DNA of 64,000 nucleotides from Pseudomonadota bacterium (GTDB lineage: Bacteria; Desulfobacterota; Binatia; UBA9968): contig JAJPJQ010000019.1 in assembly GCA_021324155.1 (NCBI GenBank), positions 22,288 through 86,287 of the forward strand, given 5' to 3'. Below, in pieces: positions 17,490-28,272 of the stretch. The translations under genes and the position numbers were made by a program. Position 1 is the stretch's first letter. The number at the start of each line of letters is the position of its first letter. The notes under the pieces were generated by a model. That model had not been told where the DNA came from, did not search any database, and worked only from the letters and a program-made list of their open reading frames with translations.

Positions 17490-18281
17490 TTATTCTCGGA
17501 TCGCTGCGGCACGTCTCTGGAAGTAGGCGTTACGCACCGCGCTGTAGAGATCGACGACAGACTCTTCGACCCGCTCAAACCGGTCGAGATTCAAAGAGCG
17601 CTCATTAACACCATCGACCGCCCATAGCCCAAAAGTGGCTCCCCAGGGCATGGCCCATGTGCCAGGGAACATTAACCCGTCGATGACCCTGCCTGTAGCG
17701 TCGCGAGGGGTAGTGATCGTCAGCGGTAGGACGAGATAGGGGCCGCTCTTCGCTCCCCAAACCGCCAGCGTCTGTCCGAAGTCTTCGTCGGCTTGCTGGA
17801 TGCCGAAGTAATCCTTCGCGACATCGAGAAAACCGGCGTAGCCGATCGTCGAGTTGATTGTGAAGCGCGCCAGCTCGCGTCCCGCGCGTTCCGGCTTCCA
17901 CTGAAGCAGGTTGTTCACGACGCGGCGGACGACAGAAAGATTGTCAATCGCGTTATGCAGGCTCCGCTGAAACGAGTCCGGCAGCGCGCGATCCCACGCG
18001 GTTGCAATAGGTTTGAGAACAACCTCGTCGACCCTTTTGTTGAAGCGAAACATCGGTTCGTTCCAGCCTTCCCATGGATCGAGATCCGCTTCCGCTTCGG
18101 GAGCCGGAGCCGCCTGCGCTTCGAGGATTTCTTCCGCCGACGGCGCCGCCGCGACATCCGGGGTGACACTGTCCGACCGGGCGCCGATCTCGATCGCCCA
18201 GCCGCGCGCGCCGTAGCCCATCGCCAAAGCGATAGTCAGCGATAAGATTAAAGAAAAACCCATCCGCCTGCTCGTCGTCAT
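17490..18281 (-). CDS. mlaA: MlaA/VacJ family phospholipid-asymmetry protein
   Basis: A 263-residue protein with the MlaA core: DPWEGWNEPMFRFNKRVDE, AWDRALPDSFQRSLHNAIDN, TINSTIGYAGFLDVA, FGQTLAVWGAKSGPYLVLP and the late GTWAMPWGATFGLWAVDGVN. MlaA removes mislocalised phospholipid from the outer leaflet of the outer membrane with MlaFEDBC. The N terminus has a Sec signal but no cysteine, so the usual lipoprotein anchor is missing; cleavage after ARGWA would free it into the periplasm. No other mla gene is nearby. Confidence 0.9.
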   Translation of the reverse strand: MTTSRRMGFSLILSLTIALAMGYGARGWAIEIGARSDSVTPDVAAAPSAEEILEAQAAPAPEAEADLDPWEGWNEPMFRFNKRVDEVVLKPIATAWDRALPDSFQRSLHNAIDNLSVVRRVVNNLLQWKPERAGRELARFTINSTIGYAGFLDVAKDYFGIQQADEDFGQTLAVWGAKSGPYLVLPLTITTPRDATGRVIDGLMFPGTWAMPWGATFGLWAVDGVNERSLNLDRFERVEESVVDLYSAVRNAYFQRRAAAIRE

Positions 18282-18427
18282 TTTTACCTCCGGTGTTTAG
18301 GAAAACCCATGCTCCTTGTACACGAACTCACCTCGTCCGTCAAGACGAACTTTGATCAAAAAACGGCCTTCCGGAAGCCCGGCGCCAAAAGTTTGCAAAC
18401 CCTCGTCAAAACGGGTATTTTTAAGCC

Positions 18428-19636
18428 GTGAGCGATGATCGGCAAGCGCCTCGCGTGGTGCTCGCAGTCACCGGCGGCATTGCTTGCTACAAGGCCGTAG
18501 AAGTAGTCCGGCTGCTTATGCGAGACGGCTTCTCGGTACAGGTAGCAATGACGCGCGAGGCGGCTCAGTTCGTGACCCCACTCACGTTCCAAACGCTTTC
18601 CGGCCAGCCCGTTGCGACGGATACTTTCAGCCTCACCGAGGAGTCCCAGATCGGTCACATCAACCTGGCCGATCAGGCGGATGTCTTCGTGATCGCGCCG
18701 GCTACGGCGAACATCATCGGCAAAATCGCGTCTGGAATCGCCGACGATCTTTTGACGACCGTCGTCATGGCGACGCAGGCGCCGGTGCTTTTCGCGCCAT
18801 CGATGAACGTACATATGTTCGAAAATCCCATTGTGCAGGAAAATATCCGCAAGCTACGGCGCGTAGGTTACCATTTCATGGAGCCGGTCGAGGGCTATCT
18901 CGCCTGCGGCTACGAAGGCAAGGGGCGCCTGCCCGAGCCCGAAGCGATCGTCGAGGAAATCCGCGGGCTTTTAAAAAAAAAGGACTTGGCGGGTGAGAGG
19001 CTCCTGATCACGGCTGGGCCGAATCAAGAGCCGATCGATCCCGTGCGCTTTATCACGAACCGCTCCTCGGGAAAGATGGGCTATGCCCTGGCGCGCGCGG
19101 CGGCGCGCCGCGGGGCGGCCGTGACGCTGGTCGCCGGACCGACTTCGCTGCCGCCGCCGGCAAAGACACGGGTCGTTGCCGTGAGGACGGCTGAAGAAAT
19201 GCGCGCGGCCGTGCTGGAGCGTTTTGCCGACGCGACGGCGGTCGTCATGGCTGCCGCGGTTTCGGATTATTCGCCCGTCCAAGTCGCGCCCAAGAAGCTC
19301 AAGAAAACCGCGGATGCGCTCCGGCTCGAGCTCAAGCGGAATCCCGATATTCTCGAAGAGCTCGGCAGGAAGAAAGACGGACGGCTGCTCGTCGGCTTCG
19401 CCGCCGAGACCGACAACGTTATCGCCAATGCCGAAAAGAAACTCCGCGAGAAAAATCTCGACATGATCGTCGCCAACGACGTCGCTGCCGAGGGCAGCGG
19501 CTTCGAGGGCGACACCAATATCGCCACGATCCTCGACCACGGCGGCAATGTGGTGACATTACCGCTAATGACCAAAGACGAGCTCGCCGATCGCATCTTC
19601 GACCACCTGCACGCGCTGAAAACGAACCGTCCTTAG
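18428..19636 (+). CDS. coaBC: Phosphopantothenoylcysteine decarboxylase / phosphopantothenate-cysteine ligase
   Basis: A 402-residue bifunctional coenzyme A enzyme. CoaC (about 1-185): VTGGIACYKAVE, active-site His in SQIGHINLADQAD, APATANIIGKIASG, PSMNVHMF and the Cys of GYLACGYEGKGRL. CoaB (about 190-400): ITAGPNQEPIDPVRFITN, RSSGKMGYALA and the Lys/Asn region near AAVSDY. GTG start. Cytosolic, converts 4'-phosphopantothenate to 4'-phosphopantetheine. Confidence 0.97.
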   Translation: MSDDRQAPRVVLAVTGGIACYKAVEVVRLLMRDGFSVQVAMTREAAQFVTPLTFQTLSGQPVATDTFSLTEESQIGHINLADQADVFVIAPATANIIGKIASGIADDLLTTVVMATQAPVLFAPSMNVHMFENPIVQENIRKLRRVGYHFMEPVEGYLACGYEGKGRLPEPEAIVEEIRGLLKKKDLAGERLLITAGPNQEPIDPVRFITNRSSGKMGYALARAAARRGAAVTLVAGPTSLPPPAKTRVVAVRTAEEMRAAVLERFADATAVVMAAAVSDYSPVQVAPKKLKKTADALRLELKRNPDILEELGRKKDGRLLVGFAAETDNVIANAEKKLREKNLDMIVANDVAAEGSGFEGDTNIATILDHGGNVVTLPLMTKDELADRIFDHLHALKTNRP

Positions 19637-19653
19637 CTCTCGCCTGATGGTCT

Positions 19654-20175
19654 ATGGGTACGCAGAGCAACCCGATGCCGGTGAAGCTCTTCGCCGCACT
19701 GCTGGCTTCGGAAACCGATTTGCTGGCCGCCGCGGAGGAGGAACTCGCGGACCTGTTCGGGCCAGTGGATGCGCGGAGCGAAACTTTGCCGTGGACGGTG
19801 AGCGATTATTATGCGCCGGAAATGGGTGCGAATCTCTTGCGGCGGTTCGTCGCCTTTGCGCGCCGGGTCTCTCCGGAGATGCTGTCGGAGATCAAATTGC
19901 AAACGCAAGACATCGAGCGCCGCCATCGCGCGGCAAGCGGCGGCCGGCGGATCAACATCGATCCTGGATATATCGACACCGGCAAGGTCGTGCTGATGTC
20001 CACGAAAAACGCCGGCCACCGGCTCTATTTGCGTGATGGTATTTACGCCGAAATCACCCTGCTCTATCACAGCGGCGGTTTCCATCGGCTCGTCTACACG
20101 TATGCAGACTACTTATGGCCCGAGACGACGGCGTTTTTGACCGACGCGCGCATGCGCTATCTACGTGCATTTTGA
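19654..20175 (+). CDS. DUF4416 family protein
   Basis: A 173-residue protein that I match to DUF4416 from its layout: PVKLFAALLASETDLL, the Tyr-Tyr motif in SDYYAPEMG, INIDPGYIDTGKVVLMSTKN, HRLYLRDGIYAEITL and TYADYLWP. The family is common in Desulfobacterota and Nitrospirota and has no known function. The start 18 bp after coaBC suggests one operon with it. Confidence 0.85.
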   Translation: MGTQSNPMPVKLFAALLASETDLLAAAEEELADLFGPVDARSETLPWTVSDYYAPEMGANLLRRFVAFARRVSPEMLSEIKLQTQDIERRHRAASGGRRINIDPGYIDTGKVVLMSTKNAGHRLYLRDGIYAEITLLYHSGGFHRLVYTYADYLWPETTAFLTDARMRYLRAF

Positions 20176-20233
20176 AAAATGGCCCAATTGGTCTTAGTTG
20201 ATACCCGGGAGCTTACGATGATAAACTCCTCCC

Positions 20234-20977
20234 GTGGAAATCCCGTCCGACGAGCGTGAGGAATTGCGGGAAATCGCGGTGGCGCTGCGGCGGCATTTGA
20301 AGACGAGAGCCGGCGCCGGCATTGTCGCACTTGCCAAACCCGCGGCAACGACGACAACGAGCCCGTCCAGCCTCGCGGCCGGAAACGTGTTCGACGCTCC
20401 TGTCGACTCCTCTGTCGGCGAAAGCAAGAGCCTCGAGGAACTCCGCGCGTCGATCGGCGACTGCCGACGTTGCAAGCTCTGGTCCGGCAGGACGAATCTC
20501 GTTTTCGGCGTCGGCAACCCGCGCGCCAAAGTCATGTTCGTGGGCGAAGCTCCCGGACGCGACGAAGATCTGAAAGGCGAACCGTTCGTCGGCCGCGCCG
20601 GGCAGCTTCTCACCGACATCATCACGAAGGGCATGAAGCTCAGCCGCGATGACGTCTACATCGCCAACGTCGTCAAGTGCCGGCCGCCGAATAACCGCGA
20701 TCCCGAGCCCGACGAGGTCGAGGCGTGCGAGCCGTTCCTGAAAAAACAAGTCGACCTCGTCCGACCGAAAGTCATCGTCGCGCTCGGCAGATTCGCCGTC
20801 CAATGCCTGCTCCGCTCCAAACAGCCGATCACGCGGCTGCGCGGCCAATGGCACGAATACGAGGAAATCAAGCTTATGCCGACGTTTCATCCGGCGTATC
20901 TCTTGCGCAATCCCGGAGATAAAAAACTTGTCTGGGAAGACATCCAAAAAGTCATCGAAGCACTTAAAAGCGCTTAG
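20234..20977 (+). CDS. Family 4 uracil-DNA glycosylase (4Fe-4S)
   Basis: A 247-residue uracil-DNA glycosylase. A Ser/Thr/Ala-rich N-terminal extension (about 30-65) leads to the core: Cys77 and Cys80 in CRRCKLW, motif GEAPGRDED, Cys149 in [12 protein letters not shown], Cys165 in EACEPF and the C-terminal [10 protein letters not shown]. The four cysteines hold the iron-sulfur cluster of family 4 (type 4) enzymes, which remove uracil from DNA. GTG start. Its 3' end overlaps the next gene by 50 bp. Confidence 0.93.
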   Translation: MEIPSDEREELREIAVALRRHLKTRAGAGIVALAKPAATTTTSPSSLAAGNVFDAPVDSSVGESKSLEELRASIGDCRRCKLWSGRTNLVFGVGNPRAKVMFVGEAPGRDEDLKGEPFVGRAGQLLTDIITKGMKLSRDDVYIANVVKCRPPNNRDPEPDEVEACEPFLKKQVDLVRPKVIVALGRFAVQCLLRSKQPITRLRGQWHEYEEIKLMPTFHPAYLLRNPGDKKLVWEDIQKVIEALKSA

Positions 20978-22271
20978 GGCGCTGTGGCTCCTCTGCCTGA
21001 TCGCAGGCGCGCTGCCGCTCGTCGCGGCGGTGAAAAGCTCGGGCGACGCGCACGTCGATTTCATTTCTGTTGACGGCAGCATCAATCCCGCGGTCGACGA
21101 TTTCATCCGCGAGAGTATCGCGCGGGCGCGCGAAGACGGCGCCAAGGCGCTAGTCATCCAGCTCGACACGCCCGGCGGTCTGCTTACGTCGACGCGATCG
21201 ATCGTCAAGGAAATTTTGGGCGCGCCGGTGCCAGTCATGATCTACGTCGCCCCGAGCGGCGCGGGCGCCGGCTCCGCCGGGGTCTTCATCACATTGTCGG
21301 CGCATATCGCGGCGATGGCGCCGGGCACTAATATCGGCGCGGCCCACCCGGTAAGCGGCGGTGGCGGCGAAGTCAAAGGGGTGATGGGTGAGAAGCTTGA
21401 GAATTTCACCGCCTCGTTCGGCGAGACGATCGCGCAAAAGCGTGGCCGCAATACGGAATGGGCGATTCAAGCGGTACGCAAGAGCGTTTCGATTACGGAG
21501 AAAGAGGCGCTCAAGAAAAACGTCATCGACATCGTCGCGACGAATCTCGACGATCTGTTGAAGCAGGCTGACGGTAAGAAGGTCGAGGTCGGCGAGCGCG
21601 AAGTGACGCTCGCGGTAAAAGGCGCGCGCGTCGATCGCTTCGACATGAGCCTGAAGGAGCACGTCATAAATGTGCTCTCCGATCCGCAGATCGCGTATCT
21701 GCTGCTCATGGCCGGGATCCTCGGCCTCTACATGGAATTTTCCCATCCCGGCGTCATTTTCCCCGGCGTCGCGGGGGCGATCGCGCTGCTGCTCGCTTTC
21801 GCGTCGTTTCAGATCCTGCCGATCAATTACGCCGGCCTCGCGCTGATCGCGCTCGGCATCGCACTGCTCGTCGCCGAGGCGTTTCTCCCGAGCTTCGGCG
21901 TCGTGGGTGTCGGCGGCGCGATCTCGCTGGGCATCGGCTCGCTGCTTCTTTTCGATGCGCAGAACTCCGACCTGGTGGTCGGCCGCTCGATCGTCTTCGC
22001 CGCGGTCGGAACGCTCTCCGCCTATATGCTCTTCATCGGTTATCTCGTCCTGCGCACGCAGAAGCGGCGCCAGACGATGGGTCTGGAAGGCATGGTCGGT
22101 AAGATCGGCGAGGCGCGCACACCGCTCAACCCCAAGGGCCGGGTCTTCGTCCACGGCGAGCAGTGGAGCGCCCAAGGCGAAGAGGAAATCGGGGCGGGAG
22201 AAAAAGTTCAGGTGGTAGGCGTCGACGGGCTGTGCCTCAAGGTACGCCGCGCGTCGCCGACGAGGAGTTAA
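20928..22271 (+). CDS. NfeD-family membrane serine protease
   Basis: A 447-residue protein: signal/anchor (about 17-34), a ClpP-like protease domain (45-245) with substrate loop [13 protein letters not shown] and catalytic Ser in [10 protein letters not shown] plus Lys in QKRGRN, then four to five membrane segments (265-380) and a C-terminal OB fold (NfeD) near 395-440. It pairs with the slipin gene next door, as usual for STOPP operons. TTG start, overlapping the glycosylase gene. Confidence 0.9.
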   Translation: MSGKTSKKSSKHLKALRALWLLCLIAGALPLVAAVKSSGDAHVDFISVDGSINPAVDDFIRESIARAREDGAKALVIQLDTPGGLLTSTRSIVKEILGAPVPVMIYVAPSGAGAGSAGVFITLSAHIAAMAPGTNIGAAHPVSGGGGEVKGVMGEKLENFTASFGETIAQKRGRNTEWAIQAVRKSVSITEKEALKKNVIDIVATNLDDLLKQADGKKVEVGEREVTLAVKGARVDRFDMSLKEHVINVLSDPQIAYLLLMAGILGLYMEFSHPGVIFPGVAGAIALLLAFASFQILPINYAGLALIALGIALLVAEAFLPSFGVVGVGGAISLGIGSLLLFDAQNSDLVVGRSIVFAAVGTLSAYMLFIGYLVLRTQKRRQTMGLEGMVGKIGEARTPLNPKGRVFVHGEQWSAQGEEEIGAGEKVQVVGVDGLCLKVRRASPTRS

Positions 22272-22282
22272 GAGGAGGCGTT

Positions 22283-23038
22283 ATGCTAGGCTTCGGGGGC
22301 CCGGCGACGGTCATTATCATCGTCGTCATCCTGCTCATCAGCGGCATCAAGATCCTCCGCGAATACGAGCGGGCGGTCATCTTCCGCCTCGGCCGCATGG
22401 TCGAGCCGCGCGGGCCGGGCGTGACCTACGTCATTCCGATCGTCGAGAAGCTGATGCGCGTCGATCTCCGCACCGTGACGATGGACATACCGCCGCAGGA
22501 CGTGATCACGCGCGACAACGTCTCGGTAAAAGTCAACGCCGTGCTTTACTTTCGCGTGCTCGATCCGAATCGCGCGATCCGCGAGGTCGAAAATTATCTC
22601 TTCGCCACATCGCAGCTCGCGCAGACGACGCTGAGGAGCGTTTGCGGCGAAGCCGAGCTTGACGAGCTTCTGGCCGAGCGCGAAAAAATCAACGCGCATC
22701 TCCAGCTGATCATCGACCAGCACACCGATCCATGGGGCATCAAGGTCTCGCAGGTCGCGATCAAATACATCGATCTGCCGCAAGAGATGCAGCGGGCGAT
22801 GGCGAAGCAGGCCGAGGCCGAGCGCGAGCGCCGCGCCAAGGTTATCCACGCCGAAGGCGAGTTTCAGGCCTCGCAGAAGCTGAAGGAAGCGGCAGACGTG
22901 ATGGCAACGAGCCCGATGGCGTTGCAGCTCCGGTTTCTTCAAAGCCTCGTCGAGATCGCGTCCGAGAAAAATTCAACGACGATTTTCCCGGTGCCGATCG
23001 ATCTGCTTGCGCCGTTCCTCAAGAAAAGCGATACGTAA
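22283..23038 (+). CDS. Slipin (SPFH/band-7 family)
   Basis: A 251-residue protein with one N-terminal membrane segment (about 6-22), then the SPFH domain: [42 protein letters not shown], and the Ala/Glu-rich coiled coil [20 protein letters not shown]. Slipins form membrane scaffolds and serve as substrates or partners of the NfeD protease. The ATG at 22283 follows AAGAGGAGGCG; the longer reading from 22163 overlaps the nfeD-type gene. Confidence 0.92.
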   Translation: MLGFGGPATVIIIVVILLISGIKILREYERAVIFRLGRMVEPRGPGVTYVIPIVEKLMRVDLRTVTMDIPPQDVITRDNVSVKVNAVLYFRVLDPNRAIREVENYLFATSQLAQTTLRSVCGEAELDELLAEREKINAHLQLIIDQHTDPWGIKVSQVAIKYIDLPQEMQRAMAKQAEAERERRAKVIHAEGEFQASQKLKEAADVMATSPMALQLRFLQSLVEIASEKNSTTIFPVPIDLLAPFLKKSDT

Positions 23039-23043
23039 AAGAG

Positions 23044-23100
23044 TGGAGTACTGGAGTCCTGGAGTAATGCTAAAATCTTGATCGTTACTCTAATACTCCA
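23044..23100. repeat. Octamer-phased inverted repeat, element 2
   Basis: Left arm: TGGAGTAC, TGGAGTCC, TGGAGTAA (23044-23067). Right arm 23085-23100, read on the other strand: TGGAGTAT, TAGAGTAA. Spacer 17 nt. It fills the gap between the slipin and queA genes. Confidence 0.7.
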
Positions 23101-23126
23101 ACACCCCGTTCGTTTCATTAACCTCC

Positions 23127-24164
23127 ATGCAAGTGAGCGACCTCATGTACGAGCTGCCGCGGCCGCTCATCGCGGCGGTGCCGGCGGCCGATCGCGCCGC
23201 CGCCCGCCTCATGATCGTAGACCGCCAAAGTGCGGCGATCCGGCACAGCCGGTTCGCTGCGCTCGGTGAGCTTCTCCAGCGCGGCGACCTGCTCGTGCTG
23301 AACGATACACGCGTCTTTCCGGCGCGCCTGCGCGGCGTCAAAGACAGCGGCGGCCAGGCGGAGCTGCTGCTCGTCGAGCCTTTTCCGCATTGGCCGAATC
23401 TCTGGATCACACTTATCGAGTCGGCCAAGAAGCCCAAGGTCGGAGGCCGCATCGCGTTCACAGCCGACGGCCATGCCGAGATAATTGGCGATATGGGGCA
23501 GGGACATTACGGCGTCAAGTTTCACTGCCCTGGAGCTTTCGCCGACTGGATCGAGCAGGCGGGGGACACGCCGCTCCCGCCGTACGTCGGCGCCGAGCGG
23601 CCCGACCGCGAATTCGACCGCGAGCGCTACCAGACGGTTTACGCGCGCAACGCCGGCGCGGTCGCGGCGCCGACCGCCGGGTTCCATTTCACGCCCGGGC
23701 TGCTCGACGGACTGCGCGCGGCCGGTATCGACACCGCGTTTTTGACGCTTCATGTCGGTCCCGGCACATTTCAGCCGGTGCGTGAAGACAAGATCGAAGA
23801 TCACAGGATGCAGGGCGAGCGCTATTCGCTCTCGGCCGAAGCGGCGGAGAAAATCAACCGCGCCAAGGCGCGCGCCGGCCGGGTTGTCGCGGTCGGATCC
23901 ACGAGCACGCGCACGCTGGAATGGATCGCGGAGCGAAAAGGCCGGATCGAGGCGGATTCCGGCATCGCGCGGCTTTTCATCACGCCGGGATTTCATTTTC
24001 GCGTCATCGACGCGCTCATCACGAATTTTCATCTTCCCGGGTCGACGCCGCTCGCGATGGTCGCGGCCTTCGCAGGCTTGGAGCTCATGCGCCGCGCCTA
24101 TGACGAGGCGATCCGCGAGCAGTATCGCTTCTACAGCTACGGCGACGCGATGCTCATAATATAA
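23127..24164 (+). CDS. queA: S-adenosylmethionine:tRNA ribosyltransferase-isomerase
   Basis: A 345-residue QueA of normal length. Seen: LLVLNDTRVFPARL, a substrate-binding block QTVYARNAGAVAAPTAGFHF, LHVGPGTFQPVR, and the C-terminal TNFHLPGSTPLAMVAAFAG. It moves the ribosyl group of SAM onto preQ1 in tRNA to form epoxyqueuosine. It lies directly before tgt, and queG is also in this window, so three steps of queuosine formation are covered. No cytosine-rich preQ1 riboswitch is evident upstream. Confidence 0.96.
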   Translation: MQVSDLMYELPRPLIAAVPAADRAAARLMIVDRQSAAIRHSRFAALGELLQRGDLLVLNDTRVFPARLRGVKDSGGQAELLLVEPFPHWPNLWITLIESAKKPKVGGRIAFTADGHAEIIGDMGQGHYGVKFHCPGAFADWIEQAGDTPLPPYVGAERPDREFDRERYQTVYARNAGAVAAPTAGFHFTPGLLDGLRAAGIDTAFLTLHVGPGTFQPVREDKIEDHRMQGERYSLSAEAAEKINRAKARAGRVVAVGSTSTRTLEWIAERKGRIEADSGIARLFITPGFHFRVIDALITNFHLPGSTPLAMVAAFAGLELMRRAYDEAIREQYRFYSYGDAMLII

Positions 24165-24170
24165 AAGGTC

Positions 24171-25414
<1,244 letters not shown>

Positions 25415-25432
25415 TCTTTGATCGGAGGACTC

Positions 25433-25765
25433 ATGACCGATTTGGCATTCGCCCAGATGGCCGGCGGGTCGGGCGCGCCGGGCGCAATCATAAGCTTCGC
25501 GCCGCTGATACTCGTGTTTGCCGTCTTTTATCTGCTGCTCATCAGGCCCCAGCAGAAAAAAGCGAAGGACCACCAGGCGATGCTCGGGCAGCTGAAAAAA
25601 AACGACGAGGTGATGACGTCGGGGGGAATTTACGGTAAGGTGGTGGCCCTGACCGAGACTATCGTGACCTTGGAAGTGGCGCCGAACGTGCGAATCCGGG
25701 TGCACCGCCCGCAGATTTCCGACATTGTCACCGGCGACAAAGCGAAAGACGCGAAGGAGTCCTAA
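25433..25765 (+). CDS. yajC: Preprotein translocase subunit YajC
   Basis: A 110-residue protein with one membrane segment (about 22-43, ending FYLLLIRPQQKK) and the YajC core HQAMLGQLKKNDEVMTSGG-type segment, then GKVVALTETIVTLEVAPNV. YajC associates with SecDF and YidC at the inner membrane. The ATG at 25433 follows CGGAGGACTC; a TTG 15 bp upstream is unlikely. First gene of yajC-secD-secF-recJ. Confidence 0.95.
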   Translation: MTDLAFAQMAGGSGAPGAIISFAPLILVFAVFYLLLIRPQQKKAKDHQAMLGQLKKNDEVMTSGGIYGKVVALTETIVTLEVAPNVRIRVHRPQISDIVTGDKAKDAKES

Positions 25766-25767
25766 GC

Positions 25768-27357
25768 ATGCAGCGGAGCGTTCTCATCCGCCTCATCATT
25801 TTTATCGTCGCCACGATCGTGGCGGTCGTTTATCTTGTTCCTTCTTTCGTGCCCACGGACGCGAAAGGGCAGCCGCAGCTCCCCGAGTTGTGGCAGGGGT
25901 TTCTTCCGACCGATCGTATTCATCTCGGCCTCGACCTCCAGGGCGGCAGCCATCTCGTCCTTGAAGTCAAAGTCGATAAGGCGATTGAGAACACGGTGGA
26001 GCGCATCAAGGACGATCTCATTAAAGTTGCAAAGGAAAAAAATATCCCCATCACGGAGGCAGTGCGGCAGGGGACTCAGATCCGGGTCAGGGCGCCGGCG
26101 GCCAGCGCGGACAAGATCCGCGACCTGCAGAAGAGCGAGTTTTCCAACCTCGCGGTGGTCAACTCGCAGGTTTCCGGCGGAACCGCCGACATGGTTCTTA
26201 CGCTCACGGAGAAAGAGCTGCGCTCGCTGCGCGACCAGACGGTCGAGCAGTCGCTCGAGACGATTCGCAACCGCATCGATCAATTCGGCGTCAGCGAGCC
26301 GGTCATCCAGCGCCAGGGGCAGCAGGAAATTCTCGTCCAACTGCCCGGCGTTCAGGATCCCGAAGAGGCGAAGAAGCTCATCCAGCAAACGGCTTTGCTC
26401 GAATTCAAGCTGGTCGATGATAGCCACAGCGTCGAAGACGCGCTGAAAAGCGGGCCGCCGCCCGGCACTCAAATTCTCTACGGACAGGATCGAGCGCCGT
26501 ACCTGCTCCAGGCGCAACCGCTCATGACGGGCGCCTATATCGCCGACGCGCACGTGCGCCCGAGCTCGCGTCTCGAAGGTCCATACGTCGAGCTCGTGCT
26601 TAACAACACGGGCGCGCGGCTCTTCGAGCGTATCACCGCCGAAAACGTCAAACGCCGGCTCGCGATTGTCCTGGACAACAAAGTCTACTCCGCGCCTGTC
26701 ATTCAAGAGCGCATCAGCGGCGGCCGCGCGTCCATCACCGGGCGCTTCGAGATGAAGGACGCGCGCGAGCTCGCGATTGTCCTGAGAGCGGGCGCGCTCC
26801 CGGCGCCGCTCGAAGTCGCCGAAGAGCGCACGGTCGGCCCGTCGCTCGGCAGCGACTCGATCCGCCAGGGCGTGATCTCGTTCATCGTCGGCAGCTCGCT
26901 CGTGATTATTTTCATGCTTGTCTACTACAAAGGCGCGGGAATGCTGGCGAACATCGCGCTTATTTTCCACATTCTTTTTTTGCTCGCGATCCTCGCGGCG
27001 TTCAGAGCCGTGCTCACGCTGCCCGGCATCGCCGGCATCGTGTTGATAGCCGGTATGGCCGTCGACGCCAATGTGCTCATTAACGAGCGCATACGCGAAG
27101 AGCTCCGCGCCGGAAAATCGGCGCGCGCGGCGATCGAGGCCGGCTACGACCGTGCGCTGCCCGCGATCATCGACACGAACGTGACGACGTTCCTCTCCGG
27201 AGTCATCCTGTTCCAGTTCGGGACCGGGCCGATCAAGGGATTCGCCGTGACGCTCTGTATCGGCATCCTGACGACCGTGGTCACCGCCGTCTACATGACG
27301 CGCATCTACTACGACTGGCGCATCGCCACCCGCAAGCTTACGCGCGTCAGCATCTGA
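25768..27357 (+). CDS. secD: Protein translocase subunit SecD
   Basis: A 529-residue SecD: TM1 near 7-29, the conserved LGLDLQGGSHLVLEV start of the periplasmic P1 domain, a large periplasmic region, the IANRIDQFG-type block NRIDQFGVSEPVIQRQG, and five C-terminal membrane segments with GMAVDANVLINERIREE. SecDF uses the proton gradient to pull exported proteins across the membrane. Two bp after yajC. Confidence 0.97.
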   Translation: MQRSVLIRLIIFIVATIVAVVYLVPSFVPTDAKGQPQLPELWQGFLPTDRIHLGLDLQGGSHLVLEVKVDKAIENTVERIKDDLIKVAKEKNIPITEAVRQGTQIRVRAPAASADKIRDLQKSEFSNLAVVNSQVSGGTADMVLTLTEKELRSLRDQTVEQSLETIRNRIDQFGVSEPVIQRQGQQEILVQLPGVQDPEEAKKLIQQTALLEFKLVDDSHSVEDALKSGPPPGTQILYGQDRAPYLLQAQPLMTGAYIADAHVRPSSRLEGPYVELVLNNTGARLFERITAENVKRRLAIVLDNKVYSAPVIQERISGGRASITGRFEMKDARELAIVLRAGALPAPLEVAEERTVGPSLGSDSIRQGVISFIVGSSLVIIFMLVYYKGAGMLANIALIFHILFLLAILAAFRAVLTLPGIAGIVLIAGMAVDANVLINERIREELRAGKSARAAIEAGYDRALPAIIDTNVTTFLSGVILFQFGTGPIKGFAVTLCIGILTTVVTAVYMTRIYYDWRIATRKLTRVSI

Positions 27358-27365
27358 GGACCTCG

Positions 27366-28271
27366 ATGGAACTGATTAAACCGGGAACCAACATCCCCTT
27401 CACGAAATATCGGCACATCGCCGTCGTCGTCTCGACCGTGATCAATCTCGCGGTCATCGCCTTTCTAATTTTCCGCGGGCCGGTCATGGGCGTCGATTTC
27501 GCCGGCGGCACTGTCGTCCAGCTCCGCTTCGAGCAAAAAGTCACGATCCCGGAGATCCGCGAAGCGCTCGGAAAACTCGGCGAAGGCGAGGTGGTGATCC
27601 AGGACTTCGGCCAGCAAGGCTCCAACGAGTTCCTCGTCCGGTTGGAAAAGACGACCGTGCAGCTCGGCGCGCTGAACGATCAGCTCCGCAACAATCTCTC
27701 CCAGAAATTCGGTCAGAAAGGCTTCGAGATCCGGCGCATCGAGTCGGTCGGCCCCAAGGTCGGGAGCGAGCTGCGCCAGAAAGGCGCATGGTCGGTCATC
27801 GCCGCAACGATCATGATGGGCGTTTACATCTGGCTCCGCTTCCAGCTTCGCTTCGGCATCGGCGCCGTCATCGCGCTGATGCACGACGTGCTGGTGACGA
27901 TCGGCGCGCTCATGCTGGCCGGCTATGAGTTCGACCTGACCATCGTCGCCGCGCTGCTTACGGTCGTCGGCTACTCCGTCAACGACACCGTCATCGTCTG
28001 CGACCGCGTGCGCGAGCACCTGAAGAAGAGCAAGCGCGAGTCGCTGGAGAATATCATCAACCTCAGCATCAACGAGACGCTGAGCCGCACGATCATCACG
28101 ACCGGCACCGCGCTGCTCGTGCTGTTCGCGCTCTTCATCCTCGGCGGCGGCGTCATCCGGCCGTTCGCGTTCGCGCTGCTGGTCGGCTTTTTCTCGGGCG
28201 TCTATTCCACCATTTTCATCGCCAGTCCTGTCATCTTACTGTGGGAAAAAGGTAAGAAGCCCTCGAAGTAA
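27366..28271 (+). CDS. secF: Protein translocase subunit SecF
   Basis: A 301-residue SecF: TM1 near 20-38, GVDFAGGTVVQLRF, a short periplasmic domain, and the C-terminal membrane bundle with ALMHDVLVTIGALML, VVGYSVNDTVIVCDRVRE and NETLSRTIITTGTALLV. Partner of SecD immediately upstream (8-bp gap). Confidence 0.97.
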   Translation: MELIKPGTNIPFTKYRHIAVVVSTVINLAVIAFLIFRGPVMGVDFAGGTVVQLRFEQKVTIPEIREALGKLGEGEVVIQDFGQQGSNEFLVRLEKTTVQLGALNDQLRNNLSQKFGQKGFEIRRIESVGPKVGSELRQKGAWSVIAATIMMGVYIWLRFQLRFGIGAVIALMHDVLVTIGALMLAGYEFDLTIVAALLTVVGYSVNDTVIVCDRVREHLKKSKRESLENIINLSINETLSRTIITTGTALLVLFALFILGGGVIRPFAFALLVGFFSGVYSTIFIASPVILLWEKGKKPSK

Positions 28272-28272
28272 A

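Noticed and set aside
23039..23126. preQ1 riboswitch ahead of queA
   Set aside because: The gap is filled by the octamer inverted repeat and lacks the small C-rich aptamer core; QueA operons with the switch usually carry preQ1 synthesis or transport genes.
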